From assembly GCF_902170785.1 (NCBI RefSeq), contig NZ_CABHYG010000017.1:496001-560000 (forward strand): DNA of 64,000 bases, in the 5' to 3' direction. This document shows positions 18,323-28,476 of this stretch, piece by piece. Both the position numbers and the translations under genes were made by a program. The notes under the pieces were generated by a model, which had not been told where the DNA came from, searched no databases, and worked only from the letters and a program-made list of their open reading frames with translations. Numbering within the stretch: position 1 is the first letter of the stretch; every line of letters starts with the position of its first letter. This stretch comes from Yersinia proxima (GTDB lineage Bacteria > Pseudomonadota > Gammaproteobacteria > Enterobacterales > Enterobacteriaceae).

Positions 18323-18982
18323 TTCTAACCGCCCTTTTATGAGACTTGTGATGTTTTTCTCAAGGTTTTGCGTCAATCTGCCGCCAACAACGACTAGCAA
18401 TAACTATTCCAAAAATAAAAATTACGCGTCAGTTTTATTGAAAAAACAAGAAATCTCTCGCTATGGAGTTGTCCGAAAACTAACAGAAGCCGAAATCTGA
18501 CGCCAATAATTTTTACAGAAATGTTAAGCAATTCTCTTTTTCAATCGGGTACTAACGATAGTAACTCATTATATTAGCATTCGAGTCAAGCCGTAATCCA
18601 TTGAATTTATTGGTTATATATAATAACGATTTTAAATTTACGGCAAAAATTATGTTCAAAAACAGCAGAAAGAAACATAAAGTTAACATTTTTACCGTTA
18701 CCAGAATAAACACCTATTCATTGCAGTGTAATCACTAATAACATCTAGATAAATTCAGCACAAGCCCTACAGAATGATGTGAGCATTTTAACAACAAATA
18801 GCGTATTTAATTTAATCGGACGGCTAATCAGCCATTTATTAAAGGTAAACAAATAGGCCTTAAGCCAAATTATTTGTGCAGAGCAACTATTAATGCAGCA
18901 TTTGAGTGCAATAGATTAAAGTTCATTCATTATTTGCACCAAAATAATGCCTGATGACTTAAATATCATGCTAATGGCAAGA
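18323..18982. other. Upstream region of the opp cluster
   Basis: About 660 bp of AT-rich DNA without a convincing ORF. It must hold the promoter and leader of the oppA pair. The last stretch (18900-18980) has no clear motif. I see no tRNA or repeat here. Confidence 0.5.
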
Positions 18983-19015
18983 AAAAGGCCACCGGTAATA
19001 AACAGGTGACCTTTT
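18983..19015 (-). terminator. Terminator of ychE
   Basis: On the minus strand AAAAGGTCACC pairs with GGTGGCCTTTT (one wobble) and runs into TTTTTC, 45 bp past the ychE stop. It separates ychE from the opp transcript. Confidence 0.75.
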
Positions 19016-19059
19016 AACTATGATGAAGGCGGAATTATGATGAGTTGTCTTCGCAGGGA

Positions 19060-19704
19060 TTAAAGCAATCCGGGGAAAATTGCCTTGATACCAGTCACTA
19101 TGAATTCGATACCCAATGCCATCAGCAGTAAACCCATAATACGTGTAATCACGTTAATACCGGTTTGACCGAGTAATCGCACCAATAGTGGTGCAGCCCG
19201 GAATAATAACCAGCAACAGAATGCAAAAAGCGCAATCGCGACCGTTAACCCGAGCAAGTTTTGCCAACTGTGGTAACGAGAACTCCAAACGATAGTTGAA
19301 CTAATAGCACCCGGCCCGGCCATCAAGGGTAATGCCAATGGGACGACACCAATACTTTCGCGCACCGCAGTTTCTGTTTTTTCTTGTTTGTTCTGCTTAT
19401 CTTCACCAAGTTTGCCGCTGATCATCGACATGGCAATACTCACCACCAAGATCCCACCAGCAATACGGAATGAATCAATAGAAATACCAAATATTTTCAG
19501 GATGGCATCGCCAAGGAACAGAGAGATCCATAGAATAATCGCCACCGACAGATTGGCTGTCAGGTTAGTTTTATTCCGCCCCGCTGCTGCCTGATAGCTG
19601 GTCATACTGATAAATACCGGCAAAATACCCACCGGGTTCACCAGCGCAAATAAGCCAACAAAAAACTTGATGTAACCTGAAAGGTCCAACAGAGATTGAC
19701 TCAC
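19060..19704 (-). CDS. ychE: MarC family inner membrane protein YchE
   Basis: The 214-residue protein has the MarC/UPF0056 pattern of six membrane segments, with LVNPVGILPVFISMT near the start and the LPLMAGPGAISSTIVW motif in the middle. It is the size of E. coli YchE and lies between oppA and adhE as there. Its biochemical role is not established; MarC relatives were wrongly tied to multiple drug resistance in the past. Confidence 0.93.
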   Translation of the reverse strand: MSQSLLDLSGYIKFFVGLFALVNPVGILPVFISMTSYQAAAGRNKTNLTANLSVAIILWISLFLGDAILKIFGISIDSFRIAGGILVVSIAMSMISGKLGEDKQNKQEKTETAVRESIGVVPLALPLMAGPGAISSTIVWSSRYHSWQNLLGLTVAIALFAFCCWLLFRAAPLLVRLLGQTGINVITRIMGLLLMALGIEFIVTGIKAIFPGLL

Positions 19705-20402
19705 ACATCACTCCGCGAAATTGCTCGTAAATACATCACAGATATCAGGTCATTATACTGAATGCCCCGAGACAACACATCTTATGGTTAAGTTGGGTAA
19801 ATTTGCAGTGCACATAATAATGTCCTCAGTACCGCTCAGACCTTCATGGCCCAAATGCCTGACAACAGTTCTTTTCACTGAAAATCACCCTTAGGACGTC
19901 CCCCAATAGATGTGCGCGCTAATGTAATAGAATTAGTCATAGGAATCCATGGAATAAACCAGCATTTATGCATGGTTAATTATTACCATCTAAAATAACT
20001 AATATTGTTAATATTCTGTGGTGTTAATGATGATTTAACGTCATGATTTATCGTTTCATTTGCGTTAATGATAATTACTCTCAACTAATAATTGCTGAAT
20101 GGTGTCAGCTTAACGATTTTGTGATTTAAATCACGAAAAACATACCTAAGAATAGTTAAGCTCAGAGCCGTGGTAGAAAGTCACTCTGTTGGAAAATAGC
20201 GTATCAGGGTTGAAAATAGTTCGTTTTCCCCCACTTTATTCCTAGTGTACTTAAAGCTCTTTCAGTAAATCAGCGGTAAGCAATGAGAAAGTAGGCTATA
20301 AAAACTATCTCTAATTGACAGTACAGCACGGCTTAGCCTGTCTATACTAGAGGCTTCAACAGCTCATTTACTAAAAGAGTTTAACATTATCAGGAGAGCA
20401 TT
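19705..20402. other. Long intergenic region upstream of adhE
   Basis: About 700 bp without a plausible gene. Long leaders with several promoters are known for adhE in E. coli. A TTGACA (20315-20320) and TATACT (20343-20348) are present but 22 bp apart, too far for a standard pair, so the start site is unresolved. AGGAGAG precedes the adhE ATG. Confidence 0.5.
20120..20135. promoter_or_regulatory. CRP- or FNR-like palindrome upstream of adhE
   Basis: TGTGATTTAAATCACG is nine of ten for the CRP half-sites TGTGA-N6-TCACA, and eight of ten for FNR (TTGAT-N4-ATCAA). It is about 270 bp before the adhE start. adhE expression is anaerobically induced, so either factor makes sense. Confidence 0.5.
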
Positions 20403-23078
20403 ATGGCTGTAACGAATGTCGCTGAACTTAACGAGCTAGTAGCACGCGTCAAGAAAGCCCAGCGCGAGTATGCCAACTTCACTCAAGAGCAGGTTGATAA
20501 AATCTTCCGTGCCGCAGCTCTGGCTGCAGCAGATGCCCGTATTCCTCTGGCTAAATTAGCTGTAGAAGAATCAGGCATGGGTATTGTGGAAGACAAAGTA
20601 ATCAAAAACCACTTTGCTTCTGAATACATTTACAATGCTTACAAAGATGAAAAGACTTGTGGCATTTTAGAAGAAGATAAAACCTTTGGTACTATCACTA
20701 TCGCTGAACCTATCGGTTTGATTTGCGGTATCGTGCCAACGACTAACCCAACTTCTACCGCTATCTTTAAGGCATTGATTAGCCTGAAGACCCGTAACGG
20801 TATCGTATTCTCTCCACATCCACGTGCAAAAGACGCAACCAATAAAGCCGCAGATATCGTGCTTCAAGCCGCAATCGCTGCAGGTGCGCCAGCCGATATT
20901 ATTGGTTGGATTGATGCGCCGACAGTTGAGTTGTCTAACCAACTGATGCATCACCCAGACATTAACCTGATTCTGGCGACCGGTGGTCCAGGCATGGTTA
21001 AAGCTGCTTACAGTTCTGGTAAGCCAGCTATCGGTGTTGGTGCGGGTAACACGCCAGTTGTTGTTGATGAAACAGCAGACATCAAACGTGTTGTCGCCTC
21101 TATTCTGATGTCTAAAACCTTTGATAACGGCGTCATCTGTGCGTCAGAGCAGTCTATCATTGTGGTTGACTCAGTTTATGATGCTGTCCGTGAGCGCTTC
21201 GCTTCCCACGGTGGCTACCTGTTACAAGGTAAAGAACTGAAAGCTGTTCAGGATATCATCCTGAAAAACGGTGGCCTGAATGCGGCTATCGTGGGTCAGC
21301 CAGCAACTAAAATTGCTGAAATGGCTGGCATCAAAGTTCCTGCTAATACCAAGATTCTTATCGGCGAAGTTAAAGTTGTTGATGAATCAGAGCCATTCGC
21401 TCACGAAAAACTGTCTCCTACTTTGGCGATGTATCGTGCGAAGAGCTTCGAAGACGCAGTTGAAAAAGCAGAAAAACTGGTGGAAATGGGCGGTATCGGC
21501 CATACATCTTGCCTGTATACAGACCAGGATAACCAGCCTGCGCGCGTTAAGTATTTCGGCGATAAAATGAAAACCGCACGAATCTTAATCAACACTCCTG
21601 CCTCTCATGGTGGTATCGGTGACCTGTATAACTTCAAAGTAGCGCCATCACTGACGCTGGGTTGCGGTTCTTGGGGTGGTAACTCCATCTCTGAAAACGT
21701 CGGTCCGAAACACTTGATCAACAAGAAAACTGTGGCTAAGCGAGCAGAAAACATGTTGTGGCATAAACTACCGAAATCTATCTACTTCCGCCGTGGCTCT
21801 CTGCCTATCGCGTTGGAAGAAGTGGCAACTGACGGTGCAAAACGTGCCTTCATCGTGACTGACCGCTACCTGTTCAACAACGGCTATGCAGATCAAATCA
21901 CTAGCGTACTGAAATCTCACGGTATCGAAACTGAAGTCTTCTTCGAAGTAGAAGCAGACCCTACCCTGAGCATCGTACGTAAAGGTGCAGAGCAGATGAA
22001 CTCCTTCAAACCAGACGTGATCATCGCGCTGGGTGGTGGTTCACCGATGGATGCTGCCAAAATCATGTGGGTGATGTACGAACATCCTGAAACTCACTTC
22101 GAAGAACTGGCATTGCGCTTTATGGATATCCGTAAACGTATTTACAAGTTCCCGAAAATGGGCGTGAAAGCGAAAATGATCGCCGTCACTACCACATCAG
22201 GTACTGGTTCAGAAGTCACACCATTCGCCGTTGTGACCGACGATGCAACGGGTCAGAAATATCCATTGGCTGACTATGCATTGACTCCAGATATGGCAAT
22301 CGTAGATGCCAACCTGGTTATGAATATGCCTAAGTCTCTGTGTGCCTTCGGTGGTTTGGACGCAGTAACCCATGCTCTGGAAGCCTATGTTTCTGTATTG
22401 GCGAACGAATACTCTGACGGTCAGGCTCTGCAAGCGCTGAAACTGCTGAAAGAATTCCTGCCAGCCAGTTATCACGAAGGAGCAAAAAATCCGGTTGCAC
22501 GTGAACGTGTTCACAACGCCGCGACTATTGCCGGTATCGCTTTTGCTAACGCCTTCTTGGGTGTCTGTCACTCAATGGCCCATAAACTGGGTTCTGAGTT
22601 CCACATTCCACACGGCCTGGCAAACGCCATGTTGATTTCTAACGTTATCCGCTATAACGCGAATGACAACCCAACCAAACAGACGGCTTTCAGCCAGTAT
22701 GACCGTCCACAAGCGCGTCGTCGTTATGCTGAAATTGCAGACCATCTGGGTCTGAGTGCTCCGGGCGACCGTACTGCACAGAAAATCCAGAAACTGCTGG
22801 CTTGGTTAGATGAAATCAAAGCTGATTTGGGCATCCCGGCGTCAATTCGTGAAGCTGGCGTTCAAGAAGCAGATTTCCTGGCTAAAGTAGACAAACTGTC
22901 TGAAGATGCATTCGATGACCAGTGTACAGGTGCTAACCCACGCTACCCACTGATCTCTGAGCTGAAACAGATCCTGATGGATACTTACTACGGCCGTGAA
23001 TTTAGCGAAGAGCTTGACCGTGAAGAAGTTGCTGTAGCAGCTCCAGCACCGAAAGCTGAGAAAAAAGCTAAGAAGTAA
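20403..23078 (+). CDS. adhE: Bifunctional acetaldehyde-CoA/alcohol dehydrogenase AdhE
   Basis: AdhE reduces acetyl-CoA to acetaldehyde and then ethanol, using two NADH in fermentation, and assembles into spirosome filaments. The 891-residue protein has an N-terminal aldehyde dehydrogenase (1-440) with the nucleotide loop GVGAGNTPVVV and catalytic Cys in NGVICASEQS. A linker leads to an iron-dependent alcohol dehydrogenase (450-870) with GGGSPMDAAK, GGLDAVTHALEAY and HSMAHKLGSEFHIPHG, whose histidines and aspartate bind the iron. The tail is Ala-Lys rich (APAPKAEKKAKK). Codon use is highly biased, as in strongly expressed genes. Confidence 0.97.
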   Translation: MAVTNVAELNELVARVKKAQREYANFTQEQVDKIFRAAALAAADARIPLAKLAVEESGMGIVEDKVIKNHFASEYIYNAYKDEKTCGILEEDKTFGTITIAEPIGLICGIVPTTNPTSTAIFKALISLKTRNGIVFSPHPRAKDATNKAADIVLQAAIAAGAPADIIGWIDAPTVELSNQLMHHPDINLILATGGPGMVKAAYSSGKPAIGVGAGNTPVVVDETADIKRVVASILMSKTFDNGVICASEQSIIVVDSVYDAVRERFASHGGYLLQGKELKAVQDIILKNGGLNAAIVGQPATKIAEMAGIKVPANTKILIGEVKVVDESEPFAHEKLSPTLAMYRAKSFEDAVEKAEKLVEMGGIGHTSCLYTDQDNQPARVKYFGDKMKTARILINTPASHGGIGDLYNFKVAPSLTLGCGSWGGNSISENVGPKHLINKKTVAKRAENMLWHKLPKSIYFRRGSLPIALEEVATDGAKRAFIVTDRYLFNNGYADQITSVLKSHGIETEVFFEVEADPTLSIVRKGAEQMNSFKPDVIIALGGGSPMDAAKIMWVMYEHPETHFEELALRFMDIRKRIYKFPKMGVKAKMIAVTTTSGTGSEVTPFAVVTDDATGQKYPLADYALTPDMAIVDANLVMNMPKSLCAFGGLDAVTHALEAYVSVLANEYSDGQALQALKLLKEFLPASYHEGAKNPVARERVHNAATIAGIAFANAFLGVCHSMAHKLGSEFHIPHGLANAMLISNVIRYNANDNPTKQTAFSQYDRPQARRRYAEIADHLGLSAPGDRTAQKIQKLLAWLDEIKADLGIPASIREAGVQEADFLAKVDKLSEDAFDDQCTGANPRYPLISELKQILMDTYYGREFSEELDREEVAVAAPAPKAEKKAKK

Positions 23079-23132
23079 TCTCTATCTTGGCAAATAACCT
23101 TGTCCACGGATGAGGTTATTCGCAGAAGATAT

Positions 23133-23163
23133 AACCCCCGACAATCGTTGGGGGTTTCTTTTT
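23133..23163 (+). terminator. adhE terminator
   Basis: AACCCCCGAC (23133-23142) pairs with GTTGGGGGTT (23147-23156) with one wobble, then TCTTTTT follows. Confidence 0.85.
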
Positions 23164-23555
23164 ACAATTATCCTTCAAGTCAATCACCTCTCCTTACGAC
23201 TTACCTTTACGTATGGCCTCTCAATGCGTCATAACGGCTATTTATCTCTACCCTTACCTCATTCACACCTCTCATAAGATAGATTCGCTCTGCCCCGTTA
23301 GTGATGTTTGTATCGGGATATAAATAAGGAATGAGCTCGACGTCATCTGTACAACGGCTTTGAACAATGCACCGCGGCGGGCACCTAACTTAAGTGTTCA
23401 GTCAAAAATATAATCTTTGGAGATGCTTGTTGTGCAAATGAGCGCTATGAATGGGGCTGTAGGGTTCTATTTGGCATTAATCTTATAAAAGGCAAAACTA
23501 CCCCACGGTATGAATAAAATAGCCAGTGAGGTGTTCTGTTGCTAATTAGGGGTAT
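23164..23555. other. Spacer between adhE and tdk
   Basis: About 390 bp between convergent genes. No ORF, RNA gene, repeat or clear second terminator is visible. Confidence 0.5.
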
Positions 23556-24155
23556 TTAGGGATATTGCTGAAGGCAAGCCGCTTTAATAGCTTCTTTATA
23601 ATGGCGACGACAAACTGAAACGTAACTTTCATTCCCACCAATGACCACTTGTTCACCATCGTGCACTGCTCGGCCCTGTGCATCCAAACGCAACACCATG
23701 TTTGCTTTGCGTCCACAATGACAAATGGTCTTTAGCTCGACTAATTTGTCAGCCCATGACAACAAGTATTTACTGCCGGGGAATAACTCACCAAGGAAAT
23801 CAGTACGCAAGCCGTAACACAATACAGGGATATGTAATTCATCTACCACCTGGCACAATTCCTGAACCTGATCTTTGGTTAGAAACTGGCACTCATCCAG
23901 TAAAATACAATGAACCGGCTTTTCCTGATGCTCAGTGGCGATAATAGAGAATAATGATGTGCCACTATTGTAAAGCAGGGCTTGTGAAGACAGACCAATA
24001 CGCGAACTGACCGTTCCGACCCCAAAGCGATTATCAATCTCGGCGGTAAACACCAGTGTACGCATACCCCGCTCTTGGTAGTTATAAGAAGACTGCAATA
24101 GCGCAGTAGATTTGCCTGCATTCATTGCTGAATAATAAAAATAAAGTTGAGCCAT
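23556..24155 (-). CDS. tdk: Thymidine kinase
   Basis: Salvage enzyme that phosphorylates thymidine (and deoxyuridine) with ATP. The 199-residue protein has the P-loop [13 protein letters not shown], the ILLDECQFL Walker B, the lasso loop with GKL-type residues, and the four zinc cysteines in CHCGRKA and CRRHY. It has the length of type II bacterial kinases. A perfect palindrome, CACATTGACAATGTG, lies 33 bp upstream. It is next to adhE and hns, as in E. coli. Confidence 0.95.
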   Translation of the reverse strand: MAQLYFYYSAMNAGKSTALLQSSYNYQERGMRTLVFTAEIDNRFGVGTVSSRIGLSSQALLYNSGTSLFSIIATEHQEKPVHCILLDECQFLTKDQVQELCQVVDELHIPVLCYGLRTDFLGELFPGSKYLLSWADKLVELKTICHCGRKANMVLRLDAQGRAVHDGEQVVIGGNESYVSVCRRHYKEAIKAACLQQYP

Positions 24156-24187
24156 GGGCCCGTAACTCCAATAGTCTAATAAATGGT

Positions 24188-24202
24188 CACATTGACAATG
24201 TG
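24188..24202. promoter_or_regulatory. Palindrome upstream of tdk
   Basis: CACATTG-A-CAATGTG is a perfect seven-bp-arm inverted repeat centred about 40 bp before the tdk start codon, a position suited to an operator. No known regulator is assigned. Confidence 0.4.
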
Positions 24203-24894
24203 TACGCAGTTTATCATAAATTCAGGGTTTCGCGGGGAGAGACTACTTTCCGTATATTACTGTTTTCTATATTAAGTAATGATACAGCCGGAACTATCAT
24301 GTTAAATGCTTCTCTATTATTAGGCGCATTACATGACTCATTTCACAATATTGATACACTCAAAGGATTACTGCTTGAACATTAACCAGGTTAGAGCGAT
24401 ATGAAAGCAATAGTGTTTGATATGCAGGCCGCACGATTGGTTCATTAATGATATGGGTAATGTGTTGTCATGATTAATTCGTAAAATAGTGATAACAAAT
24501 ATTGCCCAATCTGACAAAGCTGGAGAAGCCTCTTTTTTTACGCAATATGTCATCACTGCTATATCAATATCGCGCTTCGCTTGTATGTTCAGTTATTGTG
24601 CCTCCCAACATGAGAAGTAACGTATTTTTGCTTTATTGATATAAAGCAAACTTATAACTTAGTGAGAGAATCATGTTAGCGAGTAGGATCATTAGCGAGT
24701 AAAACGAAGATTTACGTTAAAAACAGCTCAGATAATAACAAGAGCCTTGTGTTTATTAGTAGCAAGCAGCAACTTTTCGCTAATAAAATACGTAAATTCG
24801 AGTATGCTAATCAAATTGGCTATTGCAGAAATTAAAATAGCACTCTATTATTATCCAGACGCCCCCCCACCAATTATAATTTGAGACCAGGACA
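24203..24894. other. AT-rich region upstream of hns
   Basis: Nearly 700 bp with no convincing gene. hns promoters are typically AT-rich and curved, with autoregulation by H-NS, and this DNA fits. A C-run (24862-24869) and GACCAGGAC precede the hns ATG. Confidence 0.5.
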
Positions 24895-25305
24895 ATGAGC
24901 GAAGCGTTAAAGATTCTTAACAACATCCGTACTCTGCGTGCACAAGCACGTGAATGCACTCTTGAAACTTTAGAAGAAATGCTTGAGAAACTCGAAGTGG
25001 TCGTTAACGAACGCCGCGAAGAAGACTCTCAGGCACAAGCAGAGATCGAAGAACGCACACGTAAATTACAGCAATACCGTGAAATGCTTATTGCCGACGG
25101 TATTGATCCAAATGAACTGTTAAATACCATGGCAGCTGCAAAAGCCGCTACTGGTAAATCAAAACGTGCTGCTCGCCCTGCTAAATATCAGTACACAGAC
25201 GAAAATGGCGATGTTAAAACCTGGACAGGCCAAGGCCGTACTCCAGCTGTGATCAAGAAAGCCATTGAAGAACAAGGTAAATCACTGGATGATTTCCTGC
25301 TGTAA
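24895..25305 (+). CDS. hns: H-NS nucleoid-associated silencer
   Basis: H-NS coats AT-rich DNA, silences horizontally acquired genes and bridges DNA. The 136-residue protein has the N-terminal oligomerisation helices and coiled coil (residues 1-80, [18 protein letters not shown]), a flexible linker ([15 protein letters not shown]) and the C-terminal DNA-binding domain with the minor-groove [15 protein letters not shown] loop, QGR being the AT hook. It is a full H-NS, not an Hha or StpA fragment. A strong terminator follows. Confidence 0.97.
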   Translation: MSEALKILNNIRTLRAQARECTLETLEEMLEKLEVVVNERREEDSQAQAEIEERTRKLQQYREMLIADGIDPNELLNTMAAAKAATGKSKRAARPAKYQYTDENGDVKTWTGQGRTPAVIKKAIEEQGKSLDDFLL

Positions 25306-25335
25306 TCGTGATAGTTAATTAACTATTGTGATAGA

Positions 25336-25369
25336 AATACCCTCCTATTATATGGGGGGTATTTTTTTG
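25336..25369 (+). terminator. hns terminator
   Basis: AATACCCTCC pairs with GGGGGGTATT (one wobble) around an AT loop and is followed by a T-run. Confidence 0.85.
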
Positions 25370-25687
25370 CTTTCATTTTAAGAGTTAAAAATTGACGACA
25401 TCCTGATAAATTACCCTATCTCCAAAATTGATAAGCAACAGTCAATCTGAACATATCATTTTCAATAAATAACGTGCTGTTACCACTATCACAGAAAGTC
25501 GATAAGAATGCTCTGCTAATTTATAACAATACAATAATCGATATAACAGCCAAATCGACACCATCGTTTTGTGATATAAGGGAAACCCAGTGACAAACCA
25601 CGGCGACTGAATCCTGCGGGATTAGAGTTGGCTACAAAACAAAAACTAATTTGATTTGTACCCAACACATAAAACCATCTTTATCAC
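25370..25687. other. Spacer between hns and ugd
   Basis: About 320 bp with no ORF, no repeat and no galU remnant that I can see. It lies between convergent hns and ugd. Confidence 0.5.
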
Positions 25688-27037
25688 TTAATGCGCACGA
25701 TTAATCGAATCGCCACGACCAATCCCGTAATAAGTAAAACCTCGACTATTTAAGCGTTCCGGATCGTACAAATTACGTCCATCAAAAATAACCGGTTGCT
25801 TGAGACGAGACTTGATCATATCAAAATCGGGCGCCCTAAAACTCTGCCACTCAGTACAAATAATCAAAGCATCAGCACCTTGTAATGCTGCCTCCTTTGT
25901 ACCCATTAATCTTAAGTCATCCCTGGCACCATAAATTCGCTGTGCTTCATCCATCGCCTCAGGATCATATGCTTGAATAGTTACCCCGGCTTTCCACAAA
26001 GCCTCCATTAAAATACGGCTTGGAGCCTCTCGCATATCATCTGTATTGGGTTTAAATGCTAATCCCCAGAGAGCCAATGTTTTTCCAGCCAGTTGTGAAT
26101 CAAAATGATGCTGAATAAATTCGGCCAATTTAAATTTCTGCTCATTATTGACACGTTCGACAGCCTGCAACAGTTGTGGCTGATAACCACAACTTTCAGC
26201 TGTACGAATTAACGCCTGAATATCTTTGGGGAAACAAGATCCACCATAGCCACAACCGGAGTAAATAAAATGGTAGCCAATACGCGAATCAGAACCAATG
26301 CCTTGCCGCACTTTTTCGATATCTGCACCAAGACGCTCAGCGATATTAGCAACTTCATTCATAAAGCTGATTTTAGTCGCCAACATACCATTTGCCGCAT
26401 ATTTGGTCAGCTCAGCACTGCGGATATCCATAATTAACATCCGGTCGTGATTTCGATTAAATGGTTCGTATAGTTCACTAATTAGATCGATGACGCTGTT
26501 ATCATTTGTATCAATACCGATCACGATACGTTCAGGTCGTTTACAGTCAGCGACTGCTGCCCCTTCTTTTAGAAACTCAGGGTTTGAGACTACATTGAAA
26601 GCTATTTGCTTCTCGCGTTGTTGCAGAATAGTTTGAATCCTTTGCTGCACTTTCTCCGCAGTCCCTACTGGTACGGTTGACTTGTCAATAATGACTTTCG
26701 GAGTATCCATATACTTAGCGATTGTACTGGCAACCTCAAGGACATATTGGAGATCTGCAGCTCCATCCTCATCAGGAGGTGTACCAACGGCAATGAATTG
26801 GATGACACCATGTTTCACCCCTTCCGCTGCATCCGTAGAAAAACGGAGTCTACCCTCATCATAATTTTCTTTTACCAATGGAGCTAATCCAGGTTCGAAA
26901 ATAGCGATACGGCCTTTCTGTAGGTCAGCAACTTTGTTTTCATCAATATCTATGCACAGGACATCATGGCCAACTTCAGCCAAGACTGCTGCCTGGACTA
27001 GCCCTACATAACCAATGCCAAAAACCGTAACTTTCAT
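25688..27037 (-). CDS. ugd: UDP-glucose 6-dehydrogenase
   Basis: Oxidises UDP-glucose to UDP-glucuronate with two NAD, feeding capsule and the 4-amino-arabinose modification of lipid A. The start [20 protein letters not shown] is the NAD-binding Rossmann fold. The central helix and [13 protein letters not shown] follow, then the catalytic cysteine in [19 protein letters not shown] chose ATG 27037 because GAGGA lies eight bases upstream; the longer frame from 27064 adds nine residues. The product is 449 residues, so it belongs to the longer type rather than the roughly 388-residue E. coli Ugd. It stands exactly where E. coli has galU. Confidence 0.93.
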   Translation of the reverse strand: MKVTVFGIGYVGLVQAAVLAEVGHDVLCIDIDENKVADLQKGRIAIFEPGLAPLVKENYDEGRLRFSTDAAEGVKHGVIQFIAVGTPPDEDGAADLQYVLEVASTIAKYMDTPKVIIDKSTVPVGTAEKVQQRIQTILQQREKQIAFNVVSNPEFLKEGAAVADCKRPERIVIGIDTNDNSVIDLISELYEPFNRNHDRMLIMDIRSAELTKYAANGMLATKISFMNEVANIAERLGADIEKVRQGIGSDSRIGYHFIYSGCGYGGSCFPKDIQALIRTAESCGYQPQLLQAVERVNNEQKFKLAEFIQHHFDSQLAGKTLALWGLAFKPNTDDMREAPSRILMEALWKAGVTIQAYDPEAMDEAQRIYGARDDLRLMGTKEAALQGADALIICTEWQSFRAPDFDMIKSRLKQPVIFDGRNLYDPERLNSRGFTYYGIGRGDSINRAH

Positions 27038-27358
27038 TCGATCAGTCCTCGAGTTCATATTCAATAAAGAGCGCGCTACTGACCATTATCAAGAACCAAC
27101 CTTAATTTAGCCTGAGGCGATACTCTTTATTGCCTGCAAACAATAAAGCAGGTTAAAAATTTCAGAGACAAATAAGTAAGAAAGTATATCAACCGGTCAT
27201 TCGGACATCTCGGCTGCACACATCGATTGAAACAAATTAGGTTTATTTCGCAGATTCGTTATAGAACCATTTATATTAGGATAGGCATTGCAGATAAAAA
27301 CTGCGCTAATAGATTAGTTAAATAAATACTTTATTCTGTCATCAACTCACAGTAAGAC
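27038..27358. other. Spacer between rssB and ugd
   Basis: About 320 bp, presumably holding the ugd promoter. No ORF and no galU remnant are visible. The 27060-27130 stretch is followed by low-complexity AT-rich DNA. Confidence 0.45.
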
Positions 27359-28375
27359 CTATTCGTCAGTTGAAAGCATTAAGCGTAAGCGGCTACCTCC
27401 CCCCCAAACCTGGCACTGCCATGCATCACAACGTTGGCTGATTTGATTTAAATGAGTGGTTTTTAGAGTGCCTAGAGGCACACCATTACTGAGTTGGATC
27501 TGATTTTTACCGGCGTTGACATTAGCATGCAAGCCCGCAGAAACCAGAATCAGATTCTGATACTCCACATGATAATAGCCTACAAGCAAAGGAAACTGCC
27601 CATCCAAATGAGTACGCCTTAAGAGTTGGTTCAATTGTTCAAGCAAAGATGACATCTGCGGCAAGCGATGTTGTTGATGTGCCAAATGCTCCTGGAGAAT
27701 CCCGTTGAATAGCACTCTTAACAATAACGCCGCCAAAATGCCATTATCTCCAGCCCGCGTGACATCCAGGCAGTAAAAGGCTAAATCTTTATCTGACAGT
27801 GCAGCAATATCCAACACCAGCCCGGGTTTCTCAACCATGGTCAATTGACGATAATTTATGCGGCAGTGTGCAAGAGTCTGCTGAGCGGGTGGTTGTAACT
27901 GTTTTAATAACTGAGCGGCGTCATAAGGATTCTTACGCAGCGCCTCCCAATCTTGAATAAGTTCACGTTCCTCAATGGCATGTGAGGTGAACAATGCAGG
28001 GTAAAGACAAGCAAGTACGGCTTCACGTAAACGATTTAGATCCCCAATCGGCTTCAGCAAAACATCTTTTACCCCCAGACGTAAGACTTGAGCAATATCT
28101 GTCATTTTATCGGTTGCTGATATGACTAAAACTGGAACCTTCACCCCTTGAATCAGTAAGCGCTCGACAAACTCTATCCCACCCATCACAGGCATTGCCA
28201 GATCGCAAAGTATTAAGTCAGGAACCTGAATTTTTAGCTGTTCCAAGGCTACCTGCCCATTTTCCGCCTGGTGAATTGTCGCGCCGAGTGACCCTAAGAA
28301 TCCCGCAATAACTGAGCGAAAAACGGTTTCATCCTCAACAACTAAAATATTTTTACCTGCTAATGGTTTTTCCAT
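27359..28375 (-). CDS. rssB: RssB adaptor for RpoS degradation
   Basis: RssB delivers the stress sigma factor RpoS to ClpXP. The 338-residue protein has an N-terminal receiver domain with the phosphorylatable Asp in LILCDLAMPVMGG and the conserved SATDK and LLKPIG residues. A linker follows, then a C-terminal PP2C-like domain that has lost phosphatase residues (YCLDVTRAGDNGILAALLL). The length agrees with E. coli (337). It lies downstream of rssA, with the two genes in the same direction 101 bp apart, as in E. coli. Confidence 0.94.
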   Translation of the reverse strand: MEKPLAGKNILVVEDETVFRSVIAGFLGSLGATIHQAENGQVALEQLKIQVPDLILCDLAMPVMGGIEFVERLLIQGVKVPVLVISATDKMTDIAQVLRLGVKDVLLKPIGDLNRLREAVLACLYPALFTSHAIEERELIQDWEALRKNPYDAAQLLKQLQPPAQQTLAHCRINYRQLTMVEKPGLVLDIAALSDKDLAFYCLDVTRAGDNGILAALLLRVLFNGILQEHLAHQQHRLPQMSSLLEQLNQLLRRTHLDGQFPLLVGYYHVEYQNLILVSAGLHANVNAGKNQIQLSNGVPLGTLKTTHLNQISQRCDAWQCQVWGGGSRLRLMLSTDE

Positions 28376-28476
28376 GCACTGCTTCTCTTACTAACCTTAA
28401 TGGTAATAGTGGCTCAAAATGATTGTTTGTGCTTGTCAGAAATTGTTATGTGCTGCTTTACAAACACCAACTTGTG

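Noticed and set aside
20315-20348. TTGACA and TATACT as the adhE promoter
   Set aside because: The spacing is 22 bp, too long for a standard sigma-70 promoter; left unresolved.
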